Shown here piece after piece: positions 1 to 8,900 of a stretch of DNA of 21,955 nucleotides. Made by a program: the position numbers and the translations under genes. The stretch's first letter is position 1. Every line of letters starts with the position of its first letter. Below the pieces are notes generated by a model, which did no database searches, was not told the origin of the DNA, and worked only from the letters and a program-made list of their open reading frames with translations. Source of the DNA: DSAD01 sp036825155 (GTDB lineage: Bacteria > Desulfobacterota > Desulfomonilia > UBA1062); the NCBI GenBank assembly GCA_036825155.1, contig DAISYU010000051.1:1-21955 (forward strand), in the 5' to 3' direction.

Positions 1-1
1 G

Positions 2-1279
2 CTCTCCATCAGGGATCCGAACGTCAATGCTCGCTACAACAAGGAGAAGAACTCAGAGACTTACCTGAAGCGGCTGTGCGAGGTGAACAAAAATACCACG
101 GCCACACCGTCTATCCACAACGACGTGGCGGTCATGGCGTCTCTGGAAGAATTCAACTATCCGGACGAACACCTGAGAGACTGGGCTGCCACCGGGTGTG
201 TGGAACCGACACTCTCCGGGAAACACCTGGGCCATACCAACTGTATGATGTTCAATATGGTCGCAGCACTCGAAATGGCCATGTATAACGGGCACCATCC
301 CCTGATGAGATGGGATGTGGGACCCAGGACCGGGGATATCGATAACGGCAGCTTCAGAACCTTTGATGATTTCTTTGACGCCTTCTGCACTCAACTCGAA
401 TTTCTCATGGATAATTCCTGTGAGTATAACAAGCTGCTCGGAGAGGCCCACAGTATCATCAGGCCCACGCCGTTCATCTCAGGGCTCATCAGCGGAACTA
501 CAGACAAGGGTAGAGACGTGACAAAAGCCGGCGCACTGCACAACTCGTCCGGCACTGCCTGTATCGGCCTGGCGGACATAACGGATTCGCTCATGGTCAT
601 CAAGAAACTCGTGTACGACGAGAAGAAGGTGAGCATGGCTGAGATGAAACGTGCCGTGAAGACCAACTTTGAACACGATTCGGCCCTCAGTGCCATGGTG
701 CGCAACAAGGTGCCGCTCTTCGGCTCAGGCAATGCCGAGGCAGTGGAGATGGCCAACCGGGTCACAAAGTTTGTCCATGACCGCTTCAAAGATCATGTAA
801 ACTTCAGAGGCGGGAGGTATACGGCAGGATTCTGGTCCATGTCCAACCACGTTGCATTCGGGACGCTCACCGGTGCGCTCCCATCCGGGAGACGTGCGGG
901 AAAACCGTTCACCCCGGGGCTTACACCCGAGGCACACGCGTCGAAGAATCTGCTGGACAACATCCGCGATGTATCCCGGCTCGAACAGTCAAACATGAAC
1001 AACAATATAGCATTCAATGTCAAGGTCGTTCCCTCGGCAAAAGAGAGCCACAAGAAAGCTGTCGAGAACATCTATTCCTATGCAAAAACCTACTGCGATC
1101 TCGGCGGCATGCAGATGCAGTTCAATGTGGTGTCTTCACAGACCCTGCGCGATGCCATGGCACACCCTGAGAACTACAAGAACCTCATGGTACGGATCTC
1201 CGGGTATAACGCATATTTCACCACCCTGAACCGGGATATGCAGCTCGAGTTGATCGAGAGGGCTGAGTACGGGTTATAG
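2..1279 (+). CDS. Glycyl radical enzyme (PFL2/dehydratase-like), 5'-truncated
   Basis: C-terminal about 425 residues of a glycyl radical enzyme; the reading frame is open to the window edge, so the N-terminal half lies outside. The thiyl-radical cysteine is in GCVEP (Cys codon 197-199), and the Glu two residues on is the general base seen in glycyl radical eliminases such as glycerol dehydratase and choline TMA-lyase. The glycyl radical loop is VRISGYNAYF, with the Gly codon at 1202-1204, 25 residues from the C-terminus as usual. The Cys-X-Glu motif argues against benzylsuccinate-synthase-type addition chemistry and for elimination (dehydration or C-N, C-S or C-O cleavage). The residues after the cysteine (SGKHLGHTNCMMFN) do not match the versions I remember for glycerol dehydratase or CutC. 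They recall the PFL2-like enzymes of unknown substrate, for example from Archaeoglobus. The substrate cannot be assigned. The activase gene follows after 9 bases, so the two are probably co-transcribed. Family is certain; reaction is not. Confidence 0.93.
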   Translation, partial: LSIRDPNVNARYNKEKNSETYLKRLCEVNKNTTATPSIHNDVAVMASLEEFNYPDEHLRDWAATGCVEPTLSGKHLGHTNCMMFNMVAALEMAMYNGHHPLMRWDVGPRTGDIDNGSFRTFDDFFDAFCTQLEFLMDNSCEYNKLLGEAHSIIRPTPFISGLISGTTDKGRDVTKAGALHNSSGTACIGLADITDSLMVIKKLVYDEKKVSMAEMKRAVKTNFEHDSALSAMVRNKVPLFGSGNAEAVEMANRVTKFVHDRFKDHVNFRGGRYTAGFWSMSNHVAFGTLTGALPSGRRAGKPFTPGLTPEAHASKNLLDNIRDVSRLEQSNMNNNIAFNVKVVPSAKESHKKAVENIYSYAKTYCDLGGMQMQFNVVSSQTLRDAMAHPENYKNLMVRISGYNAYFTTLNRDMQLELIERAEYGL

Positions 1280-1288
1280 ACCGGGACA

Positions 1289-2227
1289 ATGGCTGTGCAT
1301 ACAGATACAAACACCCACGATACGGCACTGATTTTTGAAGTGAAAGGGAACTCGCTGGATGACGGTCCGGGCATAAGGACCGTCGTCTTCTTCAAAGGGT
1401 GCCCCCTCGATTGCGTATGGTGCCACAATCCGGAAAGCAAGTCAGGCAGGACAGAACTCTCCTTCGAGAAGGATGCGTGCATCATGTGCGATGCCTGCCA
1501 ACACATATGCACGGCGCATGCCCTTGACAGGAATAACCCGTACTACATTGACAGGGAAACGTGCACCTTGTGCATGAAATGCGTGGAAGAGTGCCCGAGC
1601 GGCGCACTGAGTGCGGTGGGACGGTATTGGACCATCGATGAACTTGTAGCCGAGGTGGAAAAGGATATCCCCTTTTTCCGTACGTCCGGCGGCGGGGTTA
1701 CGCTCTCAGGAGGAGAACCGACTCGCTCCATGAATTTCATCGCCTCCTTCTTAAAGGAAGTCTCATCAAGTAAGATCCATACACTGATCGAGACATGCGG
1801 GCTCTTCGATCTGCAACATTTTCTGGACAGTGTCTATCCCTGGCTGAATGCCATATATTTCGACATAAAGCTCTTTGACGAAGACGAACACCGGCACTAC
1901 TGCGGAACATCGAACAGATCTATCCTGGAGAACTTTGCTCAGCTGAGCGACCGGTGCCGAAAAGACGGTGTGGAGCTCCTCCCCAGGGTCCCGCTCGTTC
2001 CGGGAATCACGGCAACAGAGGATAACTTGAGATCTATCGCCGGATTTCTGAAAAGACTAGGCATGCACGAGATAGAGCTCCTCGCCTATAATCCCCTGTG
2101 GTTTGACAAGTGCTGGAAGATCGGCGAGAAAAGCAGCTGCGAAAACACCATGGCCATGAGACAATGGATGCCTGCCGGACAGATCGAACAGTGCAAGGTG
2201 ATCTTTGAAGGTTTTGATATCCGCTGA
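1289..2227 (+). CDS. Glycyl radical enzyme activating enzyme (radical SAM)
   Basis: A 312-residue radical SAM activase that installs the glycyl radical on the preceding enzyme using S-adenosylmethionine and a reduced 4Fe-4S cluster. The SAM-cluster motif CX3CX2C is at residues 38-45 (GCPLDCVWCHNPES). It is followed by an inserted ferredoxin-like domain with two CX2CX2CX3C sets (CIMCDACQHIC and CTLCMKCVEEC). This two-extra-cluster architecture is typical of activases for non-PFL glycyl radical enzymes (HPAD, glycerol dehydratase and CutC types). The GGE-type SAM-binding motif is present (GGGVTLSGGEP). The start is 9 bases after the upstream stop, with only a weak purine-rich ribosome site, which suggests translational coupling. 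Length is normal for the family. Confidence in function is high; partner specificity is inferred from adjacency. Confidence 0.94.
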   Translation: MAVHTDTNTHDTALIFEVKGNSLDDGPGIRTVVFFKGCPLDCVWCHNPESKSGRTELSFEKDACIMCDACQHICTAHALDRNNPYYIDRETCTLCMKCVEECPSGALSAVGRYWTIDELVAEVEKDIPFFRTSGGGVTLSGGEPTRSMNFIASFLKEVSSSKIHTLIETCGLFDLQHFLDSVYPWLNAIYFDIKLFDEDEHRHYCGTSNRSILENFAQLSDRCRKDGVELLPRVPLVPGITATEDNLRSIAGFLKRLGMHEIELLAYNPLWFDKCWKIGEKSSCENTMAMRQWMPAGQIEQCKVIFEGFDIR

Positions 2228-2245
2228 TGTATGGCCTGCTGCTGA

Positions 2246-2269
2246 GCGGCTGAGGTATACCTAGGCTGC
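2246..2269. terminator. Imperfect inverted repeat between convergent genes
   Basis: A 10-bp perfect palindrome, AGGTATACCT (2253-2262), is extended on both sides by further pairs (GC-rich arms with two wobbles and one mismatch). It sits between the activase stop and the convergent hydrolase stop. The position suits a bidirectional terminator, but there is no clear T-run, so this is tentative. Confidence 0.3.
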
Positions 2270-3070
2270 CTTCTTCGGTATGAGCATATCCTGCGGCACT
2301 GAGACCTCCATGGCAATGGGGAGATGGTCTGAGAGCGGATACTCAAGTACCTTTACATCATGAATCCTGATACTCTTCGATACGAGGATGTGATCAAGGT
2401 GGATTCTGGGATTCCAGCTCGGGTAGGTCAACAGGTCGGAATACGGCATGACAAGCTTTGTCTTTTTAAGGAGCATTGCGATCTCCTCACTGTCTGTCCC
2501 GCAGTTCAGATCGCCCATCAGGATCACATGGTTGTACGCCTTTACAAGGTCGCTCACAAATTCGATTTGCTGCTTTCGTGCCTTCCTGCTCAGGGAAAGA
2601 TGGACCAGCACCAAAGCCAGCGGATCGTGCTGATTCCCGAAATGGACAATCAGGGCACCTCGCCCCGGCACTATTCCGGGCAGATTGTGTTTCTGGATGC
2701 CCGTGGAAGCATATTTGCTTAGAACCCCCATACTGTGTCGGGCCACCCTGCCCCAGTTGCGGTTAGTCTTATCGTACCAGTGCGGAAACCCTGCCCTGTC
2801 TGCCAGAAACTCCGCATGATTGACGAATCCGCTCCTGATGGACCCGCTGTCGAGCTCCTGAAGCCCCACGATATCGAAGTCTTTAATCATGTGGGCTATC
2901 CGGCTGAGATTATGACGCCTGTTGCGATACGGAAACAAGTGTTTCCAGCTGTGCGTTACATAATCCCGGTATCTTCTGGAAGGGATCCCGAGCTGTATGT
3001 TGTAGCTGAGAAGGCGCAGGGTACTCCTCGACAGGATAGAATCGGATTGATCAATATGTGTCGTTGTCAT
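2261..3070 (-). CDS. Endonuclease/exonuclease/phosphatase family protein
   Basis: A 269-residue single-domain EEP-fold (DNase I-like) metal-dependent phosphohydrolase. Visible family motifs in order: LLSYNIQLG (metal-binding Asn24), VGLQELDSG (metal-binding Glu72), VHLSL (His157), GDLNC (Asp187, Asn189), LDHILVS (Asp226-His227) and SDHLPIAMEV (catalytic Asp248-His249). All key residues are present, so it should be active. There is no signal peptide or membrane segment, so it is probably cytoplasmic. Substrates in this fold range from DNA to sphingomyelin and phosphoinositides, and none can be assigned here. The gene is convergent with the activase and stands alone; its start has a weak Shine-Dalgarno (AGCGAG). 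A perfect 12-bp palindrome lies about 20 bases upstream. Confidence 0.88.
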   Translation of the reverse strand: MTTTHIDQSDSILSRSTLRLLSYNIQLGIPSRRYRDYVTHSWKHLFPYRNRRHNLSRIAHMIKDFDIVGLQELDSGSIRSGFVNHAEFLADRAGFPHWYDKTNRNWGRVARHSMGVLSKYASTGIQKHNLPGIVPGRGALIVHFGNQHDPLALVLVHLSLSRKARKQQIEFVSDLVKAYNHVILMGDLNCGTDSEEIAMLLKKTKLVMPYSDLLTYPSWNPRIHLDHILVSKSIRIHDVKVLEYPLSDHLPIAMEVSVPQDMLIPKKAA

Positions 3071-3467
3071 TCTCGCTGTCAGTCTCTTACCATCACGTGA
3101 TGTCCGGATTGTTGATACCGAGCGTTACATCATTCAGGCTCTATCGGAAATGAGGACGTGGAAATTGAACCGTATGTATAAGGCAATCTCCTGGTGCTGT
3201 ATCTTTCTCATTTTCGCAGAATGTATTCTACACAGGATTTCTCAGCCAGGGCAAGTATGAAATGAGCCCCTTGTCCTGCTCAAATCATATCCAGCTGATT
3301 CTCCTGAAGAAAAATTGCATCTACCTGTTTGCAGTCACAGGCGGCATGTGTTTACATGTGGTTCGTCCCGCAGGCAGCGATAAGAAAATTCCTTATCCTG
3401 ATCCCAACACTATCCGGGATTGATAATCTGCCTTTCAATATGGCCTGATTCAGGGCAGCCCACCTTC
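3071..3467. other. Intergenic region, no gene found
   Basis: About 400 bases between two minus-strand genes with no convincing coding frame, RNA gene or T-tailed terminator. It contains the 12-bp palindrome at 3091-3102, a small AT-rich inverted repeat GATAAG...CTTATC (3379-3397) and a CATGT/ACATG mini-hairpin near 3345-3358. Nothing here can be given a function from sequence alone. Confidence 0.5.
3091..3102. promoter_or_regulatory. Perfect palindrome CATCACGTGATG upstream of the EEP hydrolase
   Basis: A perfect 12-bp dyad 20 bases before the hydrolase start codon. Its size and place suit a dimeric repressor site, but no matching regulator or convincing promoter boxes were identified. Confidence 0.3.
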
Positions 3468-3920
3468 CTACTGCAACACCGTCCGGATATGCCGCTGCAG
3501 TTCTTCCTTTGGCTGAGCACCCATGAGGGTCTTCACAATCCTTCCATCCTTGAACAACATGAGGGAGGGGATCGAGCGGATATTATAGCGGGATGCGGTC
3601 GAGGGATTCTCGTCCACATTGATTTTCGCTATCTTCACCCTTCCTGAATACTCCCGGGCAAGCTGGTCCAGAACCGGAGAGACCATCCTGCAGGGACCGC
3701 ACCATGGCGCCCAGAAATCGACGAGAACCGTTCCTGAATGATTGAGCACCTCGGAGGCAAAAGTTGCATCCGTTACCTGAACCGGCTTCGAAGAAGCCGA
3801 ACCTGCGGTTATGGGCATATGGCATTTCCCACATACTGCCCTGTCCTGAATTCTCGCTACAGGGACCCTGTTCTTTGCACCGCATCGTTCACAGAGAACA
3901 ACCACAAAGTCTGTATTCAT
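3468..3920 (-). CDS. trxC: Thioredoxin 2-type protein with N-terminal zinc ribbon
   Basis: A 150-residue protein-disulfide reductase of the TrxC type. The N-terminal zinc ribbon is formed by Cys10-X2-Cys13 and Cys30-X2-Cys33 (CERCGAKN and CGKC). The thioredoxin fold follows, with active site WCGPC (Cys74 and Cys77) preceded by VLVDFWAP and with the cis-proline loop SIPSLMLF. This layout and length match E. coli Trx2. There is no signal peptide, so it acts in the cytoplasm and should be reduced by a thioredoxin reductase encoded elsewhere. The start has a good Shine-Dalgarno region (GGAAAGGTGGGAG) just upstream. It is divergent from the acyl-CoA synthetase and not part of an evident operon. 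Confidence 0.93.
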   Translation of the reverse strand: MNTDFVVVLCERCGAKNRVPVARIQDRAVCGKCHMPITAGSASSKPVQVTDATFASEVLNHSGTVLVDFWAPWCGPCRMVSPVLDQLAREYSGRVKIAKINVDENPSTASRYNIRSIPSLMLFKDGRIVKTLMGAQPKEELQRHIRTVLQ

Positions 3921-4079
3921 ATACTCCCACCTTTCCTTTAAAAAGAGATCTCGGTCACATTATTTCTGTGCTATTCTTCTTCATAGGGTCTTTTGTCAGG
4001 ATTTCCAGCTTTCCATTTATTTCATTGTTTTTATTGACTTTATCTCCATTTACACGATGAGGTTCAATCGAAATATTTA

Positions 4080-4109
4080 TTGACACATGAATCAAAATCA
4101 TGGTAGGAA
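4080..4109 (+). promoter_or_regulatory. Candidate sigma-70 promoter for the acyl-CoA synthetase
   Basis: A perfect -35 box TTGACA (4080-4085), then an 18-base spacer and a weak -10 TAGGAA (4104-4109). It would start transcription near 4115, just before the first inverted repeat, leaving a leader of about 115 bases. The -10 is poor, which is compatible with an activated or tightly regulated promoter. Confidence 0.45.
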
Positions 4110-4126
4110 TGCGGACTGACATACGT

Positions 4127-4144
4127 ATCAGTTATGAAACTGAT
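4127..4144. promoter_or_regulatory. Operator-like inverted repeat 1 (ATCAGTT-N4-AACTGAT)
   Basis: Perfect 7-bp arms with a 4-base spacer, placed about 12 to 30 bases after the predicted transcription start. This is a typical position and size for a TetR- or GntR-type repressor site. A second overlapping dyad (ACTGA-N8-TCAGT) shares its left half. No regulator gene is adjacent. Confidence 0.45.
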
Positions 4145-4163
4145 GGATTTATTTCAATGCAGT

Positions 4164-4180
4164 TCAGCTATAAAAGCTGA
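4164..4180. promoter_or_regulatory. Inverted repeat 2 (TCAGCT-N5-AGCTGA)
   Basis: Perfect 6-bp arms separated by ATAAA. It shares the TCAG half-site core with the repeat 20 bases upstream, so it could be a second binding site for the same protein, or a leader hairpin. Confidence 0.35.
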
Positions 4181-4183
4181 TAT

Positions 4184-4199
4184 ATAACAGCAGTGTTAT
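4184..4199. promoter_or_regulatory. Inverted repeat 3 (ATAACA-N4-TGTTAT)
   Basis: Perfect 6-bp arms with a 4-base spacer, ending 17 bases before the Shine-Dalgarno GGGAGG (4217-4222). It does not share the TCAG core of the other two repeats, so it may be a different site or a small leader hairpin. Confidence 0.3.
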
Positions 4200-4230
4200 C
4201 AAATTATTAAAGTAGCGGGAGGCTTTCGGT

Positions 4231-5871
4231 ATGAGTGCTTTTATAGAAGTAACCATGGGTGAACTCATCAGAGATACAGCTGCACGATTTCCCAAACACG
4301 ATGCTCTCGTATATCCTGATACCGGGCTTAGACAGAATTACTCGGAATTCCTCAATACATGCAAAGATGTAGCCAAGGGTTTTATGGCTATCGGCGTGAA
4401 AAAAGGAGACCATGTATCGGTATGGACAACCAACGTTCCCGAATGGGTCTATATGCAGTTCAGTCTCGGGATGATTGGTGCGGTCCTGGTAACAGTGAAT
4501 ACGAATTACAAGACCAGCGAACTCGAGTACATCCTGAACCAGTCCGATTCCACGACTCTGGTCCTTATCGAGCAATATCGCGATACGAACTTTTATGACA
4601 CCACCCGTGAGGTTGTCCCGGAACTGGATAATTGCCAACCGGGTCAGATCGAATCCGATACACTGCCGTACCTGAAGAATGTTGTGTACATCGGCACCAG
4701 AAAAGACACACCGGGCATGTATGCTTTCAGCAAACTCCTCGAACTCGGAAAATCCATATCGGATGAGGAACTGGAAAAGAGGGAAAAGTCCCTCAGCTAC
4801 ACCGATGTCGTCAATATGCAGTATACCTCCGGCACCACCGGCTTCCCCAAAGGGGTGATGCTCACCCACTACAACGTCATCAACAATGCCAGGATGGTGG
4901 GAGACGTCATGGGTATGACAGATATTGACAGGCTCCTGATCCAGGTTCCGCTGTTCCACTGTTTCGGCTGTGTCATGAGCACACTTAATTGTGTCGTTCA
5001 CGGATCGACCATGGTGGTTGTGGAATACTTCGATCCGCTCAAGGCGCTCAAATACATCGAACTGGAGAAGTGTACGGCCATCAACGGCGTTCCCACCATG
5101 TACATTGCCACGCTCAACCATGATGATTTCAGGAAGTACGATATGTCATCACTCAGGACAGGCATCATGGCCGGCGCCCCCTGCCCCGAAGAGACCATGG
5201 TCCAGGTCATGGAAAAGATGCACGTCCCCGAGGTGGTAATCGCCTTTGGCCAGACTGAATGTTCTCCGGTTATGACCATGACCAGACGGGATGATTCCCT
5301 TGATGTCAGGGTATCCACGGTAGGCAGACTGCTGCCGGACATCGAGGGAAAGATCATCGACCCGACAACAGGCGAAGATGCGCCGGTAGGTGTCCAGGGC
5401 GAGATCGTAACCAGAAGTTCATGCATTATGAAGGGCTACTACAAAATGTCCGAAGAAACCAAAAAGGCTGTCGACAAGGACGGCTGGCTCCACACCGGAG
5501 ACCTGGGCACCCTGGATAAAAACGGCAACTTCAAGGTGACCGGCAGGATCAAGGAGATGATCATCCGCGGCGGGGAAAATATCTATCCCCGTGAGATTGA
5601 GGAATTTCTGCACAAGAACCCGAAGATCAGCGACGTCTATGTGGTGGGGGTTCCTGACAAGAAATATGGTGAACAAGTCCTGGCAACGATCATCCTGAAT
5701 CAAGGGGAGCGGTCATCGGCGGATGAACTCGTTACATACTGCATGGGTAAGATTGCCCGGCACAAGATACCCAAGTACTGGGAATTCGTGAATGAAGTTC
5801 CCATGACCGCAAGCGGCAAGGTACAGAAATACAAGATAGTCGAACAGTATGCAGCAAAATACGCATCCTGA
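4231..5871 (+). CDS. AMP-forming acyl-CoA synthetase
   Basis: A 546-residue ANL-superfamily ligase that activates a carboxylic acid to its CoA thioester via an acyl-adenylate, at the cost of two ATP equivalents. The P-loop YTSGTTGFPKGVMLTH starts at about residue 198. The adenylate motif region contains FGQTECSPV. GWLHTGDLG and GRIKEMIIRGGENIYPREIEEFL mark the hinge and C-terminal domain, and the catalytic lysine of ASGKVQKYK is Lys530. The overall sequence resembles medium- or long-chain fatty-acyl-CoA synthetases of the FadD/YngI type, but aryl or branched acids are also possible. There is no signal peptide. A strong GGGAGG ribosome site lies 8 bases before the ATG. It is a single gene with its own promoter region and a terminator behind it. 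Confidence 0.93.
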   Translation: MSAFIEVTMGELIRDTAARFPKHDALVYPDTGLRQNYSEFLNTCKDVAKGFMAIGVKKGDHVSVWTTNVPEWVYMQFSLGMIGAVLVTVNTNYKTSELEYILNQSDSTTLVLIEQYRDTNFYDTTREVVPELDNCQPGQIESDTLPYLKNVVYIGTRKDTPGMYAFSKLLELGKSISDEELEKREKSLSYTDVVNMQYTSGTTGFPKGVMLTHYNVINNARMVGDVMGMTDIDRLLIQVPLFHCFGCVMSTLNCVVHGSTMVVVEYFDPLKALKYIELEKCTAINGVPTMYIATLNHDDFRKYDMSSLRTGIMAGAPCPEETMVQVMEKMHVPEVVIAFGQTECSPVMTMTRRDDSLDVRVSTVGRLLPDIEGKIIDPTTGEDAPVGVQGEIVTRSSCIMKGYYKMSEETKKAVDKDGWLHTGDLGTLDKNGNFKVTGRIKEMIIRGGENIYPREIEEFLHKNPKISDVYVVGVPDKKYGEQVLATIILNQGERSSADELVTYCMGKIARHKIPKYWEFVNEVPMTASGKVQKYKIVEQYAAKYAS

Positions 5872-5904
5872 AGGTGATAAGTGAGAGATCACAGGTAATA
5901 CGGG

Positions 5905-5944
5905 AAGGGGAGAGATTGTACAATCTGTCCCCTTCGTTGTTTCA
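5905..5944 (+). terminator. Hairpin terminator after the acyl-CoA synthetase
   Basis: A 30-base near-perfect palindrome (5905-5934) with 15-bp arms and one mismatch, starting AAGGGGA and ending TCCCCTT, followed by the moderately T-rich CGTTGTTTCATT. It lies 33 bases after the stop codon and before the convergent RND gene. The tail favours the plus strand, but the stem could block read-through both ways. Confidence 0.65.
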
Positions 5945-5984
5945 TTCACTAGAAAACCTGGACATTCATTATCCGCACTGTTCT

Positions 5985-8900
5985 TCAGCTGTCCCCTGAT
6001 ATCCGGTAGTTTTTGGCAACCCTGCTGGAAATACGTCTGATATCAAGGGCCATCTCTGCAAACAGTTCCTTGATATCCATCTCGATGATGTAGAAGGCAG
6101 GTACGAGCAGCAGGGTGATCAGGGTGGCAAAAAGCACGCCGAATCCAAGACTCAATGCCATGGGGATAAGGAAACGTGCCTGAAGCGACGTCTCGAAGAT
6201 CATGGGAGTGAGCCCGAGAAACGTGGTAAGTGATGTGAGAATAATGGGCCTGAACCTGCGTATGCCTGCCCGCTCCATGGCCTCTTTTATCTCAACACCT
6301 TCATTTCGTAATGAGTTTGCCTTGTGTACCAGCACCAGTGAATCATTGATCACCACTCCCGAGAGAGCAACGATGCCGAACATGCTCATGAGGCTCAACG
6401 AATAGCCGAAGAGAATGTGTCCGATAAGCGCCCCCACAAAGCCGAATGGTATTGCCAGCAGTACCACCAGTGATTGCGCATAGCTGCGGAAGGGAATCGC
6501 CACCAGACAGTACATGACCAGCAACGCAATCATGAATCCTGTTATGAGACTGCTCATGGATTCTCTGCCCTGCTTCCTGTCGCCGGCAAACTCATAGGTC
6601 AGTCCGGGATAGCGCTCCATCAGGGCCGGTAGTTCATCTTTTTCCATGGAGTCCAGCACCTTGTTGAGGTCTGCCACTCCCGGTACGATATCGGCACTCA
6701 CCGTGATGGTCCGCTTGCCGTCGGTCCTTGTTATGGAGGTATACGATGTTCCTTCCTTCACTCTGGCTGCCCTGATCAGCGGGATTTCCCCACCTGCCGG
6801 TGTCCTGATCATCAGTTCATTGATGGTCTGGGGCGATACCCGTTCGTCCTGAGGCAGCCGAACCATTACGCTTACGGTATCGCGTCCGCGCTGCTGTTCG
6901 ATCGCCTCGGCCCCATAGACGGCACTCCTCACCTGCCGCCCGATGTCTGACGGAGTGAGTCCCAGACTCCTGCCCTCGGGCAGGATCATGAAGTCGCGCT
7001 GCGGTTTTCCTGACGCAAAACCATCATCCAGGTCGATAATCCCATCATAGCCTGCAAGAGAGACAGCAAGCCGTGAACTGGCCGCCTCCAGCACATCCAT
7101 ATCGCGATGAGAGAGTTTGATCTCGAGTGGTTTTCCTCGATGAGGACCCACCTGGGCGGATTCAAATCGCAGGCTCTCCAGTCCTGCGAGTTCACCGGTT
7201 TCCTCACGCCACTTGTTCGCGACCTCACGGACACTGATAGTGCGCTGGTCAGCCGGGGTCAGCTTCATGGTGAATCTCATGTTGTGCGCGCCGTTGATCA
7301 TGGTTATGAGACCCTCGCTGATCTCATCACCCCCATTCTTATTCACAACATCCCGGGCTGCCTGTTCGATGATATGTCTCACCCGCTGGGTATCTTCAAG
7401 AGGTGCATCAAAGGGGAGAACAACCTCCACATTCACCCAGTCCGCATCGGCTCCCTGCATGAGGATAACGGGTATGCGGCCGCCCTTGACGTACCCGATG
7501 GCGACAAGGAGTATTGCGATGCCGACAGCCAGCGTCACCCATCGGTTTCGCACACACCATGCAACAGCAGGCCCGTACACCTTCTCGGCAAAGGTTACGA
7601 TCCCCTGGGCCATGCCCCGCTGAAACCTCATCACTGGTCCTTTTTCAGATGGTGCACAGGTATTGTTCGCACGCACCTGAGACAGGTGCGCCGGCAATAT
7701 GAAGAGAGACTCGAACAGAGAGATCATCAACACAAGAATCACCACTATGGGGATATTGCGCATCACCTTGCCCCAGTCGCCCTGCACAAAGAGCATGGGT
7801 CCAAAGGCAGCTACCGTGGTAAGCACGGAGAACACCACCGGCATGGCCACCTCGCGTGTTCCCCTGATGGATGAAATGGTGCAGTCGTCTCCGTGGAGGC
7901 GATGTTCATAGACGTTCTCACCAACCACGATGGCATCATCCACCACGATCCCCAGCGTGATGATGTATGCGAACAGCGAGATCATGTTTATGCTTACATC
8001 AAAACCCGGGAGGAACAGGAGCGATCCTAAGAATGAGATGGGGATCCCCATGGCCACCCAGAACGCGAGAGCCGGCTGAAGAAAGAGTCCAAGGAACAGG
8101 ACAACGAGAATGAGCCCGATGAATCCGTTGCGCACCAGAAGGGTAACACGGTCATGATAAATCTCTGACCTGTCCGCAATGACGGCGGTGGAAACTCCGG
8201 GAGGTAGCTTGTCGGCAATGTGCTCCTGGTAGTCTTTAACCGCATCGGCAACCTCTATGGGGGTCTGTTTACCCACGCGGTATACCTGGAGGCGTACCGC
8301 GCGCTTGCCGTTGTAGTAGGCAAACCATTCCACGTCCTCAAATCCCTCGGTGATGCTGGCGATATCGCCAAGCTTGATACGGGCACCCTCGGCAGTGCTT
8401 ACGATGGTGATGTCCGCGAACTCCCTGGCCCAGTCCCTGCGTTCCATGGTCCTAAGCAGTACTTTACCGGCTTTTGTCTTGAGCTCACCACCGGGAAGCT
8501 CGATGGCGGTATTTTTGATGACAGAGGCCACCTGGTCGATAGTAAGGCTGTAGGCGCGCAGAGTATTTTGCGGTATCTCGATACTGATCTCCAAGGGCCT
8601 GGTATTGGAAACATCCACCTTGGATATGTTTTCGTAGGTGAGCATGTCGTCCCTGGCAGCCTCGGCAAGCTCTTTGAGAGCATGTTCGCCAATGTCTCCG
8701 TAGAGTATCAGCTGCAGCACCTCATGTTCCGTTGTGGGAACCTCGACAGTGGGGTCTTCTGCATCCTCAGGCAATGTAGAAATACGGTCCACCGCATTCT
8801 TGATATCCGAGGCAACCTTCTGCTTGTCGACATCATAGTAGAGTTCGGCAGTGATGGTGGCAAGACCCTCACTGGCAACGGCCGTAATCTCCTTTATTCC

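Larger units (their letters stand above)
3921..4230. other. Divergent intergenic regulatory region
   Basis: 310 AT-rich bases between the divergent thioredoxin and acyl-CoA synthetase genes, with no coding potential. The synthetase-proximal half carries a promoter candidate and three consecutive inverted repeats (listed separately). The thioredoxin-proximal half has only a weak candidate promoter on the minus strand (TTGAAC, 17-base spacer, GATAAA). Confidence 0.6.

Noticed and set aside
3379..3397. AT-rich hairpin downstream of the thioredoxin gene
   Set aside because: It has no T-run on either strand, and the stem relies on AT pairs and a wobble, so it is not called a terminator.
4207..5121. 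304-codon open frame on the minus strand
   Set aside because: It lies wholly inside the acyl-CoA synthetase gene, which has full-length family motifs. The antisense translation shows no recognisable domain.
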